64,000 bases of DNA from assembly GCA_905214905.1 (NCBI GenBank), contig CAJMNK010000001.1:25149-89148 (forward strand). Reading direction: 5' to 3'. Shown here one piece after another: positions 20,841-29,843 of the stretch (positions are counted from its first letter, which is position 1; the number at the start of each line of letters is the position of its first letter). Below the pieces are notes generated by a model. The model made no database searches, was not told the DNA's origin, and worked only from the letters and a program-made list of their open reading frames with translations. The translations under genes were made by a program, and so were the position numbers. The stretch is from an uncultured bacterium (GTDB lineage Bacteria > Actinomycetota > Coriobacteriia > Coriobacteriales > Coriobacteriaceae).

Positions 20841-21078
20841 ACAGAACCTTTCTCGCTTTGTTGTAGGTTATAAGGATACGCCGCCGACCTGCCAAAAGAC
20901 AGGGCGAACGTCCCAATTGCAACTTTGTAATCCCCAACGGCGGACGCGGCGGCCATCTGGGGGCGCGGGCACTTACACTGGACAGACCGATAAAATGTTT
21001 GGCAACAAAACTGATTATTAGCTCGGTGGGCTTTTAAAAAGCGCTGCTCATGCGCTGGGGAGCACGTCGCGCCGTGCG

Positions 21079-21084
21079 TATAAT
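21079..21084 (+). promoter_or_regulatory. Candidate -10 box upstream of purF
   Basis: TATAAT lies 43 bases before the purF start, but no matching -35 hexamer is clear at the usual spacing. The rest of the 286-bp divergent region (20841-21126) shows no other structure I can name. Confidence 0.4.
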
Positions 21085-21126
21085 AAGGCGGGTAACGCCA
21101 AAAATACGAGGCTCTGAGGGGATACC

Positions 21127-22797
21127 ATGTCTCAAGAAACCATCCGCGCGGCCGAGCGTGCCGCGGGACAGGTGAACACCATGTCGACGTATGATCCGGA
21201 CTCCGACCAGCTGCATGAGGAATGTGGCATTTTCGGCGTATGGGCGCCCGATCGCGACGTGGCTCGACTGACGTACTTTGGCCTGCGTGCGCTGCAGCAC
21301 CGTGGCCAGGAATCGGCTGGAATCGCCGTGGGTGACGGCGGCACGGTTATGGTCCGCAAAGATCTGGGCCTGCTCGACCGCGTGTTCTCCAACGCCGACC
21401 TGTCGACGCTCTCCGGCCAGCTGGCCGTGGGTCATGTGCGCTACGGCACTGCCGGCGCCAAGAGCTGGGAAGCCTCTCAGCCGCACCTCTCTACCATCAA
21501 TAGCGTCATTATCGCGCTCGCGCACAACGGCACCCTCGTCAACACCGACGAGCTGCGCCGTCAGCTGATCGAGCTGGGCGTGCCGTTCCTCTCCAATTCG
21601 GATTCCGAGGTCGCGACCAAGCTTATCGGCTACTTTACCCAGCGTACGGGCCACCTGCGCGAGGGTATTCGCAAGACCATGGAGCTCGTGCGCGGCGGCT
21701 ACGCCATGACGCTCATCAACGAGCAGGCGCTCTACGCATTCCGCGATCCACACGGCATTCGCCCGCTCGTGCTGGGCAAGCTGGTGGACGAGGGTCTGGA
21801 CCAGGCCGATGCCGCAGCCGTTTCGCAGCTGCCGTCGCAGGACGGCGCCGCGACGGTCGACTCCGCCGTCCGTGTCACGCGCGCCGGCGGCTGGGTCGTT
21901 GCTTCCGAGACCTGCGCACTCGACATCGTGGGTGCCGAGTACGTCCGTGACGTCCGTCCCGGCGAGATCTTGCGCATCAGCGCCGAGGGCCTGGTATCCG
22001 AGCAGGGCGTGCCTGCAGCCGAAGAGCCCGCCAACTGCATCTTTGAGCAGGTCTACTTTGCCCGCCCCGACTCCATCATGAACGGCAAGAGCGTCTATGC
22101 CTGCCGTTACGACATGGGTCGTCAGCTGGCACATGAGGAGCCTGTCGAGGCCGACCTGGTCATCGGCGTGCCCGACTCCGGCCTGCCGCCTGCGGAGGGG
22201 TATTCGCACGAGAGCGGTATTCCCTTTGGCGAGGGCCTTATCAAGAACCGCTACGTGGGCCGTACGTTTATCGAGCCTACGCAGGAGTTGCGCGCCATGG
22301 GCGTGCGCATGAAGCTCAACCCGCTGCGCGACAACATCGAGGGCAAGCGCCTGGTCGTCATCGACGACTCCATCGTGCGCGGCACCACCATGGTGCAGCT
22401 CGTCAAGATGCTGCGCAACGCCGGCGCCAAGGAGATTCATATCCGCATCAACTCGCCCGAGGTCATCTGGCCGTGCTTCTACGGTATCGATACCGACGTG
22501 CAGTCGCAGCTTATCAGCGCCAACAAGACGGTCGACGAGATTTGCGAGTATATCGGCGCCGATTCGCTGGCCTTCCTTTCGGTCGAGGGCCTGCTTAAGG
22601 TCATGCCCAAGGGCGGTTACTGCGATGCGTGCTTTACCGGCCGCTACCCCGTGGCGATTCCCGAGAGCTTTGGCCGCGACAAGTTTATGGAGGGCTTTAA
22701 GCCCCGCAACCTGGACAAGCCGCTGCACTTTGACGACGACGCCGTGATCGAGAAATACGACGACCGCAGCTGGGAAGAGGAGCACGGCGAGGCATAA
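21127..22797 (+). CDS. purF: Amidophosphoribosyltransferase
   Basis: This 556-residue enzyme performs the first committed step of purine synthesis, PRPP plus glutamine to phosphoribosylamine. A propeptide precedes the nucleophile Cys33 in EECGIFGVWAP. The glutaminase domain has the motifs ALQHRGQESAGIAV and VGHVRYGTAG, and the PRTase domain has LVVIDDSIVRGTTM. The C-terminal Cys cluster in GGYCDACFTGRYP is in keeping with the Fe-S-type enzymes of Gram-positives. GAGGGGAT precedes ATG 21127; ATG 21181 is an alternative that would shorten the propeptide to 14 residues. It leads the purF-purM-purN group. Confidence 0.96.
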   Translation: MSQETIRAAERAAGQVNTMSTYDPDSDQLHEECGIFGVWAPDRDVARLTYFGLRALQHRGQESAGIAVGDGGTVMVRKDLGLLDRVFSNADLSTLSGQLAVGHVRYGTAGAKSWEASQPHLSTINSVIIALAHNGTLVNTDELRRQLIELGVPFLSNSDSEVATKLIGYFTQRTGHLREGIRKTMELVRGGYAMTLINEQALYAFRDPHGIRPLVLGKLVDEGLDQADAAAVSQLPSQDGAATVDSAVRVTRAGGWVVASETCALDIVGAEYVRDVRPGEILRISAEGLVSEQGVPAAEEPANCIFEQVYFARPDSIMNGKSVYACRYDMGRQLAHEEPVEADLVIGVPDSGLPPAEGYSHESGIPFGEGLIKNRYVGRTFIEPTQELRAMGVRMKLNPLRDNIEGKRLVVIDDSIVRGTTMVQLVKMLRNAGAKEIHIRINSPEVIWPCFYGIDTDVQSQLISANKTVDEICEYIGADSLAFLSVEGLLKVMPKGGYCDACFTGRYPVAIPESFGRDKFMEGFKPRNLDKPLHFDDDAVIEKYDDRSWEEEHGEA

Positions 22798-22836
22798 AAC
22801 CTGCCATATGGGGACAGGTTTATTTTGGTAGGTTTT
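22796..22836. repeat. GGGACAG-type hairpin element
   Basis: AAAACCTGCCA (overlapping the purF stop) and TGGTAGGTTTT form arms around TATGGGGACAGG...; a similar pair of arms occurs at 45160-45198. See the GGGACAG family in the findings. Confidence 0.6.
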
Positions 22837-22954
22837 ACCTGCTGTTTTGTTGATATGACGGCGCGTGCTGTTATGGCGCGCGCCGAAATGAACGCAACTA
22901 TGAGCACCGTTTGGCGCCCGTGCGGCGCCACGGTAGTGGGAGAGGAAGGCTCAG

Positions 22955-24058
22955 ATGAGCGACAGCAAGCATGTGACGTACGAGGACGCCGGCGTCGACA
23001 CCGCCGAGGGCGGTCGCGCCGTCGACGCGATTAAGCAGATGGTCAAGGACACTAACCGTTCCGAGGTTATCGGTGGCATCGGCGGCTTTGGCGGCCTGTT
23101 CTCGGCCGCCGCGCTCAAGGATATGGAAGACCCGATCCTGATTAGCGGTACCGACGGCGTGGGCACCAAGCTCGTGCTCGCCCAGATCATGGACCGTCAC
23201 GAGACGGTTGGCCAGGACCTGGTCGCTATGTGCGTCAACGATATTCTGGCTTCGGGCGCCGAGCCGCTGTTCTTCCTGGACTACGTTGCCATCGGCCACA
23301 TTGAGGCCGAGCACATGGCAAAGATCATCAAGGGCGTGGCCGACGGCTGCAAGCTCGCGGGCTGTGCGCTCGTGGGCGGCGAGATGGCCGAGCACCCGGG
23401 CGTCATGGCTCCCGCCGACTACGATCTCGCCGGCTTTACCGTGGGCGTCGTCGACCGTCCCAAGATGCTCGACCCCGCAAACGTCCGCCCCGGCGACGTA
23501 ATCCTGGGCCTGCCTTCCACCGGCGTGCACTCCAACGGCTACTCGCTCGTGCGTAAGGTCATTGGCGTCGACGGCGTTAAGCCGGGCACGCCCGAGGCCG
23601 TCGCTAAGGCCGAGGAGCTGAGCCGTCCGCTCGAGGAGCTCGGCGGTGCATCGCTGGCAGACGCTCTGTTGGCCCCCACGCGCATCTACGTCAAGCCGAT
23701 CCTGGAGCTGCTGCGCGGCGGCGCCAACGTGCACGCCATCGCCCACATCACTGGCGGCGGTATTACCGAGAACCTCAACCGTGCGCTCGCCGATGACGTC
23801 GACGCCGTGGTCACCCGCAACGGTGCCGAGATGGGTTGGGACGTTCCGCCCGTCATCACCTACGTGTCGCGCCAGGCCGAGCTTGCGCCCAACGAGGCAT
23901 GCAAGACCTTCAACATGGGCGTCGGCCTGTGTCTGATCGTCGCCCCCGAGGACGAGGCCGCCGTGACCGAGGCACTGGTCGCGCTGGGCGAGAAGCCGTT
24001 CCGCGTGGGCGAGTGCGTCGAGGGTTCCGGTAAGGTCGTGTACTCCGATGAGCGCTAA
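22955..24058 (+). CDS. purM: Phosphoribosylformylglycinamidine cyclo-ligase (AIR synthetase)
   Basis: The 367-residue ATP-dependent enzyme converts FGAM to AIR. Seen motifs are YEDAGVDTAEGGRAVDAIK near the N-terminus, ISGTDGVGTKL, the metal/ATP motif CVNDILASGAEPLFFLDY, and GGGITENLNRAL. Length is slightly above the usual 345. ATG 22955 has GGAAGG upstream. Its last eleven bases overlap the start of purN. Confidence 0.96.
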   Translation: MSDSKHVTYEDAGVDTAEGGRAVDAIKQMVKDTNRSEVIGGIGGFGGLFSAAALKDMEDPILISGTDGVGTKLVLAQIMDRHETVGQDLVAMCVNDILASGAEPLFFLDYVAIGHIEAEHMAKIIKGVADGCKLAGCALVGGEMAEHPGVMAPADYDLAGFTVGVVDRPKMLDPANVRPGDVILGLPSTGVHSNGYSLVRKVIGVDGVKPGTPEAVAKAEELSRPLEELGGASLADALLAPTRIYVKPILELLRGGANVHAIAHITGGGITENLNRALADDVDAVVTRNGAEMGWDVPPVITYVSRQAELAPNEACKTFNMGVGLCLIVAPEDEAAVTEALVALGEKPFRVGECVEGSGKVVYSDER

Positions 24059-24749
24059 CGAGCAGATGGCTACTGCCGAGGGCCTGGACTTTGTGCCCTA
24101 TACCCGTCCGACTGGCACCGATACGGCTGAGCCGCTCAAGATCGGTGTGCTCATCAGCGGTTCGGGTACCAACCTGCAAGCGCTGATCGATCTGATTGCC
24201 GCCGGCAAGCTCAACGCTTCTATTGAGCTTGTGGTGTCGAGCCGTCCTTCGGCCAAGGGTCTGCAACGTGCAGAGCGTGCGGGCATCCAGACGCTTACGC
24301 TGTCCAAGGATGTCTATGCCGACCCCATCGCCGCCGACGAGATCATCGCGCACGAGCTGCTCGAGCGCGGCTGCGAGTATGTGGTCATGGCCGGCTACAT
24401 GCGCATGGTGCATACACCGCTGCTGGCGGCGTTTCCCAACCGCGTGGTCAACTTGCATCCGGCGCTGCTGCCGAGCTTTACCGGTGCGCATGCGATTGAC
24501 GATGCCTTTGTGCGCGGCGTCAAGGTAACTGGCGTGACCGTGCATTTTGCCAACGAGGTCTACGACAACGGTCCCATCATCGCCCAGCGTGCGCTGGCTG
24601 TCGAGGAGGGCTGGGATGTCGACACGCTCGAGGAGCACATCCACGCGATTGAGCACGTGCTGTATCCCGAGGTCGTGCAAATGCTCGCCGACGGCCGCGT
24701 CCACGTGCTGGAGAGCGGCAAGGTCGCAATTGATGCGCCCCGCGGCTAG
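24048..24749 (+). CDS. purN: Phosphoribosylglycinamide formyltransferase
   Basis: The 233-residue enzyme formylates GAR using 10-formyl-THF. The core begins at KIGVLISGSGTNLQALID (about residue 31); the catalytic Asn-His-Asp set is visible in VVNLHPALLPSFTGAHAIDDA and FANEVYDNGPIIAQ. The first 30 residues are an extension beyond the usual N-terminus, but ATG 24048 overlaps purM in a coupled arrangement and no better start follows. A terminator lies 33 bases downstream. Confidence 0.95.
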   Translation: MSANEQMATAEGLDFVPYTRPTGTDTAEPLKIGVLISGSGTNLQALIDLIAAGKLNASIELVVSSRPSAKGLQRAERAGIQTLTLSKDVYADPIAADEIIAHELLERGCEYVVMAGYMRMVHTPLLAAFPNRVVNLHPALLPSFTGAHAIDDAFVRGVKVTGVTVHFANEVYDNGPIIAQRALAVEEGWDVDTLEEHIHAIEHVLYPEVVQMLADGRVHVLESGKVAIDAPRG

Positions 24750-24781
24750 CGGCGCACAGTACAATTTAGTTGAGTGGTCAG

Positions 24782-24825
24782 GGTGGTCATTGGCGCCAAG
24801 GCGCGCGTGGCCACCTTTTGTTTTG
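24782..24825 (+). terminator. Intrinsic terminator of the purFMN group
   Basis: GGTGGTCA at 24782 pairs with TGGCCACC ending about 24815, across a GC-rich loop, followed by TTTTGTTTTG. Confidence 0.75.
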
Positions 24826-24874
24826 GGTAGTCATCGGGGACGTTCTTGAATGACTAGGTGAGAGAGGTGAGCGC

Positions 24875-25339
24875 ATGGCGGATAACGAAGCGCTGTTTGC
24901 GCCTGAGCTGGTGTTTTTTGATTGGGAGTGTGCGACGCCGGATGAGGTGTTCGCGCGGCTTGAGGGCGAGCTTGTACCGCGTGGCTACATTGCCGACGGT
25001 TGGTTCGACGCCGTTCGCACGCGCGAGGATGCCTATCCCACGGGTCTTGCCATGCCGGCGGCAAACATTGCCATTCCGCATACCGATCCGGGGTTTGTGG
25101 CCAAGCCCTATATCGCGGTGGTGAAGCCCGCCGCGCCCGTGACATTTAACGCTATGGCTGGCATGGGCGCTCCGGTGCCGGCGCAGATCGTCATCAACCT
25201 GGGCATCGCCGAGCCGGGCGGCCAGGTCGAGGCCCTGCAGGCTCTCATGAACATCTTTATGGACGCCGATGCCGCATCCGACGTGCTCGGCCAGACCACG
25301 CCGCAGGGCATGGTCGACGCTATCCGCCGTCACTTCTAA
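24875..25339 (+). CDS. Orphan PTS EIIA of the fructose/mannitol (galactitol-like) type
   Basis: The 154-residue protein is a stand-alone EIIA_2 domain. The phosphorylated His lies in ANIAIPHTDPGFVAKPYIAVVK, split by nothing, and QALMNIFMDADAA is typical of GatA-like subunits. No EIIB or EIIC lies nearby, so it either serves a distant galactitol-type permease or has a regulatory role. ATG 24875 follows AGAGAGGTGAG. A unit similar to a ribosomal stop-and-go terminator does not precede it; the purN terminator separates it from purFMN. Confidence 0.85.
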   Translation: MADNEALFAPELVFFDWECATPDEVFARLEGELVPRGYIADGWFDAVRTREDAYPTGLAMPAANIAIPHTDPGFVAKPYIAVVKPAAPVTFNAMAGMGAPVPAQIVINLGIAEPGGQVEALQALMNIFMDADAASDVLGQTTPQGMVDAIRRHF

Positions 25340-25354
25340 GGTGCCGGCTGCCAG

Positions 25355-25408
25355 AGCTGTCCCCTTTGCACCAAAATGGTGCAGATTAACCTGTCCCCAA
25401 TGCACCAA
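25355..25408. repeat. GGGACAG-type hairpin element
   Basis: GCTGTCCCCTTTGCACC faces GGTGCAGATTAACCTGTCCCC, with the motif TTTGCACCAAAATGGTGCA forming the hairpin. It lies between the EIIA and the foldase genes. Confidence 0.55.
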
Positions 25409-25474
25409 GCGTGCCGCGGGGGCTGCGTTGTGACACAATGGCGTTTGTTCGATTCGTTATGCGAAAGGCCAAAC

Positions 25475-26698
25475 ATGGCAAATAAGAAAAAGAACCCCGA
25501 GGCCGCGCCGACGCCCGAGCAACAGGCTCGCGCCGCCTCCAGCTCTCGTAAGAAGCAGCGCAAGACCTATGTGTCCAAGACCGTCAAGATTATCCTAGTG
25601 GTTATCGGCGTACTAGCGATGCTGCTTTCCGTCTCGGCCATGGCGTGCTCCGGCCTGATGTCGCAGACCGAAAGCGCCAGCTCGGGCTATAAGCTCACTG
25701 GCGGCGTGGCTGCTACCATCAATGGCACCAACCTCACCGAGGACACCGTGACCAAGCAGATCATGAGCATGCGCACGTCCTACGGCTACACCAAGGACAA
25801 AGACTGGGCGCAGTACCTGGTCGACAACGACCTCACGCCCAAGAAGTATCGCAAGCAGCTCATCGACTCCTACACGCAGCAGATTCTGCTTCAGCAAGCG
25901 CAGAAGGAAAACGGCGTGACCGTCTCGGACGAGGAGGTCGAGAAGGCCTGGAAGGACGCCTGCAAGAGCGCCGGCGGCGCCAAGGCCTTTAAGAAGACGC
26001 TTAAGACCTACGGCTACACCGAGGACACCTACAAGGACTCGCTCAAGGAGAGCCTGGCGCAGCAAAAGCTCAAGGATGCGGTAGCGCCCACAAGCAAGCC
26101 CAAGGACAGCGAGATTGTCGATTACATCAACGAGAACCTGTCCAACTACAATGACGCCCGCCGTTCGTCGAATATTCTGATCAAGGTCGATTCCGACGCT
26201 TCCGATGAGGACAAGGCCGCCGCCAAGGCCAAGGCGCAGGAGTGCCTGGACAAGATCAACTCCGGCGAGCTGAGCTTTGAGGACGCCGTAAAGCAGTACT
26301 CCGACGATACCGGCTCCAAGGATAAGAAGGGCGATGTGGGCTGGGACAAGCTCACCACCTTCGTCGACAGCTACCAGGCGGCGCTCGAGGGGCTCAACAA
26401 GGGCGATGTGAGCGACGTCGTCGAGTCGACCTATGGTTACCACATCATCAAGTGCACCGACTACTTCCATGTCGATAATCAGGTCGATGACATTAAGCAG
26501 GTACCCAAGGACATCAAGAAGTACGTCTCCAACGTGGTGAAGACGCAGACGGCAAGCACCGCGTACAGCGAGTGGCTGGAGCAGTACAAGAAGGACGCCG
26601 ACATCACCGTTAACCCCATGCCTAAGGACGTGCCCTATAACGTGAGCCTGAAGGGCGTCACCAAGAGTTCGACCGACGATTCGTCGACGACTGAGTAA
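25475..26698 (+). CDS. Membrane-anchored parvulin-type peptidyl-prolyl isomerase (PrsA/SurA-like)
   Basis: The 407-residue protein has a Lys-rich cytosolic start, one membrane helix (IILVVIGVLAMLLSVSAMACSG, about residues 30-52; the Cys follows AMA rather than a standard lipobox), a SurA-N-like helical chaperone region (residues about 70-220) and a rotamase domain (about 229-335: SSNILIKVDSD, AVKQYSDDTGSKDKKGDVGW, YGYHIIK). It probably folds exported proteins at the outer face of the membrane, which fits the many secreted products in this genome. ATG 25475 was chosen because AAAGG precedes it; the longer frame runs through the repeat upstream. Confidence 0.9.
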   Translation: MANKKKNPEAAPTPEQQARAASSSRKKQRKTYVSKTVKIILVVIGVLAMLLSVSAMACSGLMSQTESASSGYKLTGGVAATINGTNLTEDTVTKQIMSMRTSYGYTKDKDWAQYLVDNDLTPKKYRKQLIDSYTQQILLQQAQKENGVTVSDEEVEKAWKDACKSAGGAKAFKKTLKTYGYTEDTYKDSLKESLAQQKLKDAVAPTSKPKDSEIVDYINENLSNYNDARRSSNILIKVDSDASDEDKAAAKAKAQECLDKINSGELSFEDAVKQYSDDTGSKDKKGDVGWDKLTTFVDSYQAALEGLNKGDVSDVVESTYGYHIIKCTDYFHVDNQVDDIKQVPKDIKKYVSNVVKTQTASTAYSEWLEQYKKDADITVNPMPKDVPYNVSLKGVTKSSTDDSSTTE

Positions 26699-26752
26699 TC
26701 ATGGGGCGGTGCTCGCGCGAGTGCCGCCCACGCTATTAGAGAGGATTTGCAG

Positions 26753-27196
26753 ATGACCAACGAAGAGCTGCAGAAGGAAATGATCGCGGCCATGAAGGCT
26801 AAGGACAAGGTTCGCCTGTCCATCATTCGCCAGGTCAAGGCCGAGGTGAAGAATATCGAGGTTAACGAGCGCCGCGATGTGACCGAGGAAGACGTCAACA
26901 GCATGATCAAGCGTCTGATTAAGCAGACGAGCGAGACGCTGGAGATGTCCATCAAGGCCGGCACCGACCAAGAGCGTACCGACAACCTGACCGAGCAGGT
27001 CAAGATTCTGGAGAGCCTTCTGCCCGCGCAGGTTTCGGGCGAGGAGCTCGAGGCCCTGATCGAGCAGGTCATCGCCGAGCTGGGCGCCACGTCCAAGAAG
27101 CAGATGGGCCAGGTCATGGGCGCTCTGGGTAAGGCCACTGGCGGCAACTTCGATAAGCCGGCAGCAGCAAAGATCGTTGGAGCCAAACTCGCATAG
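26753..27196 (+). CDS. GatB/YqeY domain protein
   Basis: The 147-residue product has the YqeY fold: MTNEELQKEMIAAMKAKDK at the start, RLSIIRQVKAEVKNIEVNERR and the C-terminal GATSKKQMGQVMGALGKATGG motif shared with the tail of GatB. The family binds tRNA-related substrates but its exact role is open. GAGAGGAT precedes the start, followed by ATG 26753. A terminator ends the gene. Confidence 0.9.
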   Translation: MTNEELQKEMIAAMKAKDKVRLSIIRQVKAEVKNIEVNERRDVTEEDVNSMIKRLIKQTSETLEMSIKAGTDQERTDNLTEQVKILESLLPAQVSGEELEALIEQVIAELGATSKKQMGQVMGALGKATGGNFDKPAAAKIVGAKLA

Positions 27197-27223
27197 GGGC
27201 CTAGCGGTACATAGTTGATATCG

Positions 27224-27258
27224 AGGGGGCGTGACCATTGCGGTCGCGCCCCTTTTTG
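27224..27258 (+). terminator. Intrinsic terminator after yqeY-like gene
   Basis: GGGGGCGTGACC pairs with GGTCGCGCCCC (one mismatch) around a short loop, followed by TTTTTG. Confidence 0.8.
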
Positions 27259-27265
27259 CTGGGCT

Positions 27266-27336
27266 GGGCACTCATTGGGGACAGACTCAAATTGAGTGCC
27301 CACGGGGGGTACTCATTTAAGTCTGTCCCCAATGAG
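27266..27336. repeat. GGGACAG-type nested hairpin element
   Basis: Outer arms CTCATTGGGGACAGACT (27271-27287) and its exact complement (27320-27336) match over 17 bp. An alternative inner hairpin GGGCACTCA/TGAGTGCCC (27266-27301) shares the left arm, so two structures compete. Confidence 0.7.
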
Positions 27337-27452
27337 CACCAACGAGCAGGTGAAAGATTGCGGGTTCTTTACGGGGATGTAGTGTGGGCTGCGGAAACGT
27401 GGTTCTTCCCGTACAATAGTTCAACTCGTGTAAACGCAGGGAAGGGACATTC

Positions 27453-28184
27453 ATGGCAGACATGATCGAGATCAAGCATCTCAACAAGTACTTTGGCGAC
27501 CTGCATGTGCTCAAAGATATCAACCTCACCGTCAAGCGCGGCGAGAAGCTCGTAATGATCGGGCCCTCTGGTTCGGGTAAGTCGACGCTCATCCGCTGCG
27601 TCGATTATCTTGAGGAGCCCACGTCGGGCGAGGTCATCATCGACGGCACGCCGCTTACCAAGAAGAATCACCTGGAGATGGCTCGCAAGTATAGCTCCAT
27701 GGTGTTTCAGCAGTTCAACCTGTATCCCAACATGACGGTGCTGGGCAATCTGACGCTCGCGCCCATCAAGCTGCAAAAGAAGAGCAAGGAGGAGGCGACC
27801 GAGATCGCCATCGCCGCGCTCAAGCGCGTTGGCATGGCTCATAAGGCCGGCGAGTATCCGCAGAACCTCTCGGGCGGTCAGCAGCAGCGCATCGCTATCG
27901 CCCGTGCCCTGTGCACTAAGCAGCCCATCATCCTGTTTGACGAGCCGACCTCGGCGCTCGACCCCGAGATGGTCCAGGAGGTTCTGGACGTTATGATTGA
28001 GCTTGCGCAGGAGGACATCACCATGATCTGCGTGACGCATGAGATGGGCTTTGCGCGCCAGGTGGCCGACCGCGTCATCTTTATGGAGGACGGCCGCATT
28101 CTGGAGGAGGGCACGCCCGAGCACTTCTTCGATAACCCCGAGAACCCGCGCTGCCGCGAGTTCCTGTCCAAGATTCTGCACTAG
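27453..28184 (+). CDS. Polar amino-acid ABC transporter, ATP-binding protein (GlnQ-like)
   Basis: The 243-residue ATPase has Walker [10 protein letters not shown] (about residue 37), a Q-loop [13 protein letters not shown], the signature [15 protein letters not shown], Walker [13 protein letters not shown] and the H-loop VTHEMGFA, the typical set of the PAAT amino-acid import family. It energises the two permeases encoded next. The four genes (ATPase, binding protein, permease, permease) are tightly spaced on one strand and form an operon. Confidence 0.94.
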   Translation: MADMIEIKHLNKYFGDLHVLKDINLTVKRGEKLVMIGPSGSGKSTLIRCVDYLEEPTSGEVIIDGTPLTKKNHLEMARKYSSMVFQQFNLYPNMTVLGNLTLAPIKLQKKSKEEATEIAIAALKRVGMAHKAGEYPQNLSGGQQQRIAIARALCTKQPIILFDEPTSALDPEMVQEVLDVMIELAQEDITMICVTHEMGFARQVADRVIFMEDGRILEEGTPEHFFDNPENPRCREFLSKILH

Positions 28185-28192
28185 GCGCGGTG

Positions 28193-29068
28193 ATGGACAT
28201 GACGGATATGACGAGGGCGGCTGTATCGCGCCGTCACTTTTTGCAGCTGGCTGGCGCCGGCATGCTCGCGCTGACGGGGACCGCGCTCACCGGTTGCGGC
28301 AACTCTGCCAGCGGCGAGGCCTCCGACAAGGGGTCCAAGCTTGCGACCATCAAGTCGCGTGGCCACCTGAACGCCGGCGTTAAGAAGGATGTTCCCGGCT
28401 ACGGCTATTACGACACCGCCAAGGGTCGCTTTGAGGGCATGGAGGTCGATCTGTGCTACCAGATCGCCGCTGCCGTCTTTGGCGTGAGCTACAAGGAGGC
28501 CCGCGCCCAGGAGCTGGTCGAGTTTACCGACGTAACGCCCAAGACGCGCGGCCCGCTGATCGACAACGGCCAACTCGATGTGGTCGCGGCGACCTACACC
28601 ATCACCGACGAGCGCAAGAAGAGCTGGGATTTCTCGACGCCGTATCGCACCGACTACGTGGGCCTCATGGTCAAGAAACGTTCGGGCTTTACCTCGATTG
28701 AGGACCTGGACGGCAAGGTCATCGGCGTGAGTCAGGGTGCCACCACGCAGGGCCTGATCGAGCAGATGATCAAGGATAACGGCTTTACCTGCGAGCCCGA
28801 ATTTAGGGCCTTTAGCGGCTACCCCATCATCAAGAGTTCGCTCGACGCCGGCAATATCGACGTCTTTGCCATGGACCGCTCCACGCTGGCCGGCTACATG
28901 AACGAGACTGTCGAGCTACTGCAGCCCGAGGTCAAGTTTGGCGAGCAGGGCTACGGCGTGGCGACCAAGAAGGGCTGCGACCTCTCGGCCGTGGTCAATC
29001 AGGTGGTCTGCGATCGCTTGGCCGACGGCTGGCTCGATCAAGAGGTCAAGACCTGGGGTCTTGTGTAG
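28193..29068 (+). CDS. Amino-acid ABC transporter substrate-binding lipoprotein
   Basis: The 291-residue protein has a twin-arginine motif SRRHFLQLAG and a lipobox LTGC with Cys35, so it is probably a Tat-exported, membrane-anchored lipoprotein. The mature part is a type II periplasmic-binding fold: LATIKSRGHLNAGVKKDVPGY at the start, GRFEGMEVDLCYQIA, TITDERKKSWDFSTPY, and DLDGKVIGVSQGATTQ. The ligand is probably a polar amino acid. GTG 28190 is an alternative start one codon upstream. The gene follows the ATPase stop by eight bases. Confidence 0.92.
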   Translation: MDMTDMTRAAVSRRHFLQLAGAGMLALTGTALTGCGNSASGEASDKGSKLATIKSRGHLNAGVKKDVPGYGYYDTAKGRFEGMEVDLCYQIAAAVFGVSYKEARAQELVEFTDVTPKTRGPLIDNGQLDVVAATYTITDERKKSWDFSTPYRTDYVGLMVKKRSGFTSIEDLDGKVIGVSQGATTQGLIEQMIKDNGFTCEPEFRAFSGYPIIKSSLDAGNIDVFAMDRSTLAGYMNETVELLQPEVKFGEQGYGVATKKGCDLSAVVNQVVCDRLADGWLDQEVKTWGLV

Positions 29069-29093
29069 GCGCATCGTCCAAGGAAGGAATCAA

Positions 29094-29840
29094 ATGCTCG
29101 AAGGATTGTTTGACGCCGACCGCTGGTCGACGACATTTCAAAACATGGGGCCCTTCTGGGAGGGCTTTGGCGTGACGCTGCAGGTGGTCGTTGCTGGTCT
29201 GCTGCTGTCGCTGGTGCTGGGCACGCTGCTGGGCGTGTTCTCGACCACCCGTTCGCGTGTACTGCGCGCCATCAGCCGCGTGTACGTTGAGTTTTACCAG
29301 AATACCCCGCTACCCGTGCAGGTGCTCTTTATGTATATGGCTGGCCCGCAGTTTTTGCAGGCTATAACCGGCGCCGACCAGCCGGTGCGCATCGCGCCGT
29401 TCGTGCTGGGCTTCTTGGGTGTGGGCCTGTATCACGCGGCCTACATCTCGGAGGTCATCCGCACCGGTATCGAGGCCGTTCCGCGCGGTCAGATGGAGGC
29501 GGCCCAGAGCCAGGGCTTCACCCGTGCGCAGGCATACTGGTACATCGTACTGCCCCAGACGTTCAAGATCATTCTGCCGCCGCTGTGTAACCAGGCGCTC
29601 AACCTGGTCAAGAACACGTCGGTGCTGGCGCTTGTGGCCGGCGGCGACCTTATGTACCGTTCCGACAACTTTGTGAGTCTGTACGGTTACCTGCAGGGAT
29701 ACATCGTCTGCTGCCTTATGTACTTCATCATCTGCTTTCCGCTCGCCATGCTTGTGCAGTGGCTCGAGCGCCGCTCCAAGGAGCGTCCGCGCGGCGTGAG
29801 CCTAGCCGAGCTGGGGCTCGACAACGTAGAGGAGGCCTAG
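29094..29840 (+). CDS. Amino-acid ABC transporter permease 1
   Basis: The 248-residue membrane protein belongs to the HisM/GlnP family: FWEGFGVTLQVVVAGLLLSLVLG, YVEFYQNTPLPVQVLF, and the cytoplasmic EAA loop GIEAVPRGQMEAAQSQGFTRAQAYWYIVLPQTFK region that touches the ATPase. AAGGAAGG precedes ATG 29094; a longer frame upstream overlaps the binding-protein gene and was rejected. It pairs with the second permease three bases downstream. Confidence 0.94.
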   Translation: MLEGLFDADRWSTTFQNMGPFWEGFGVTLQVVVAGLLLSLVLGTLLGVFSTTRSRVLRAISRVYVEFYQNTPLPVQVLFMYMAGPQFLQAITGADQPVRIAPFVLGFLGVGLYHAAYISEVIRTGIEAVPRGQMEAAQSQGFTRAQAYWYIVLPQTFKIILPPLCNQALNLVKNTSVLALVAGGDLMYRSDNFVSLYGYLQGYIVCCLMYFIICFPLAMLVQWLERRSKERPRGVSLAELGLDNVEEA

Positions 29841-29843
29841 CGC

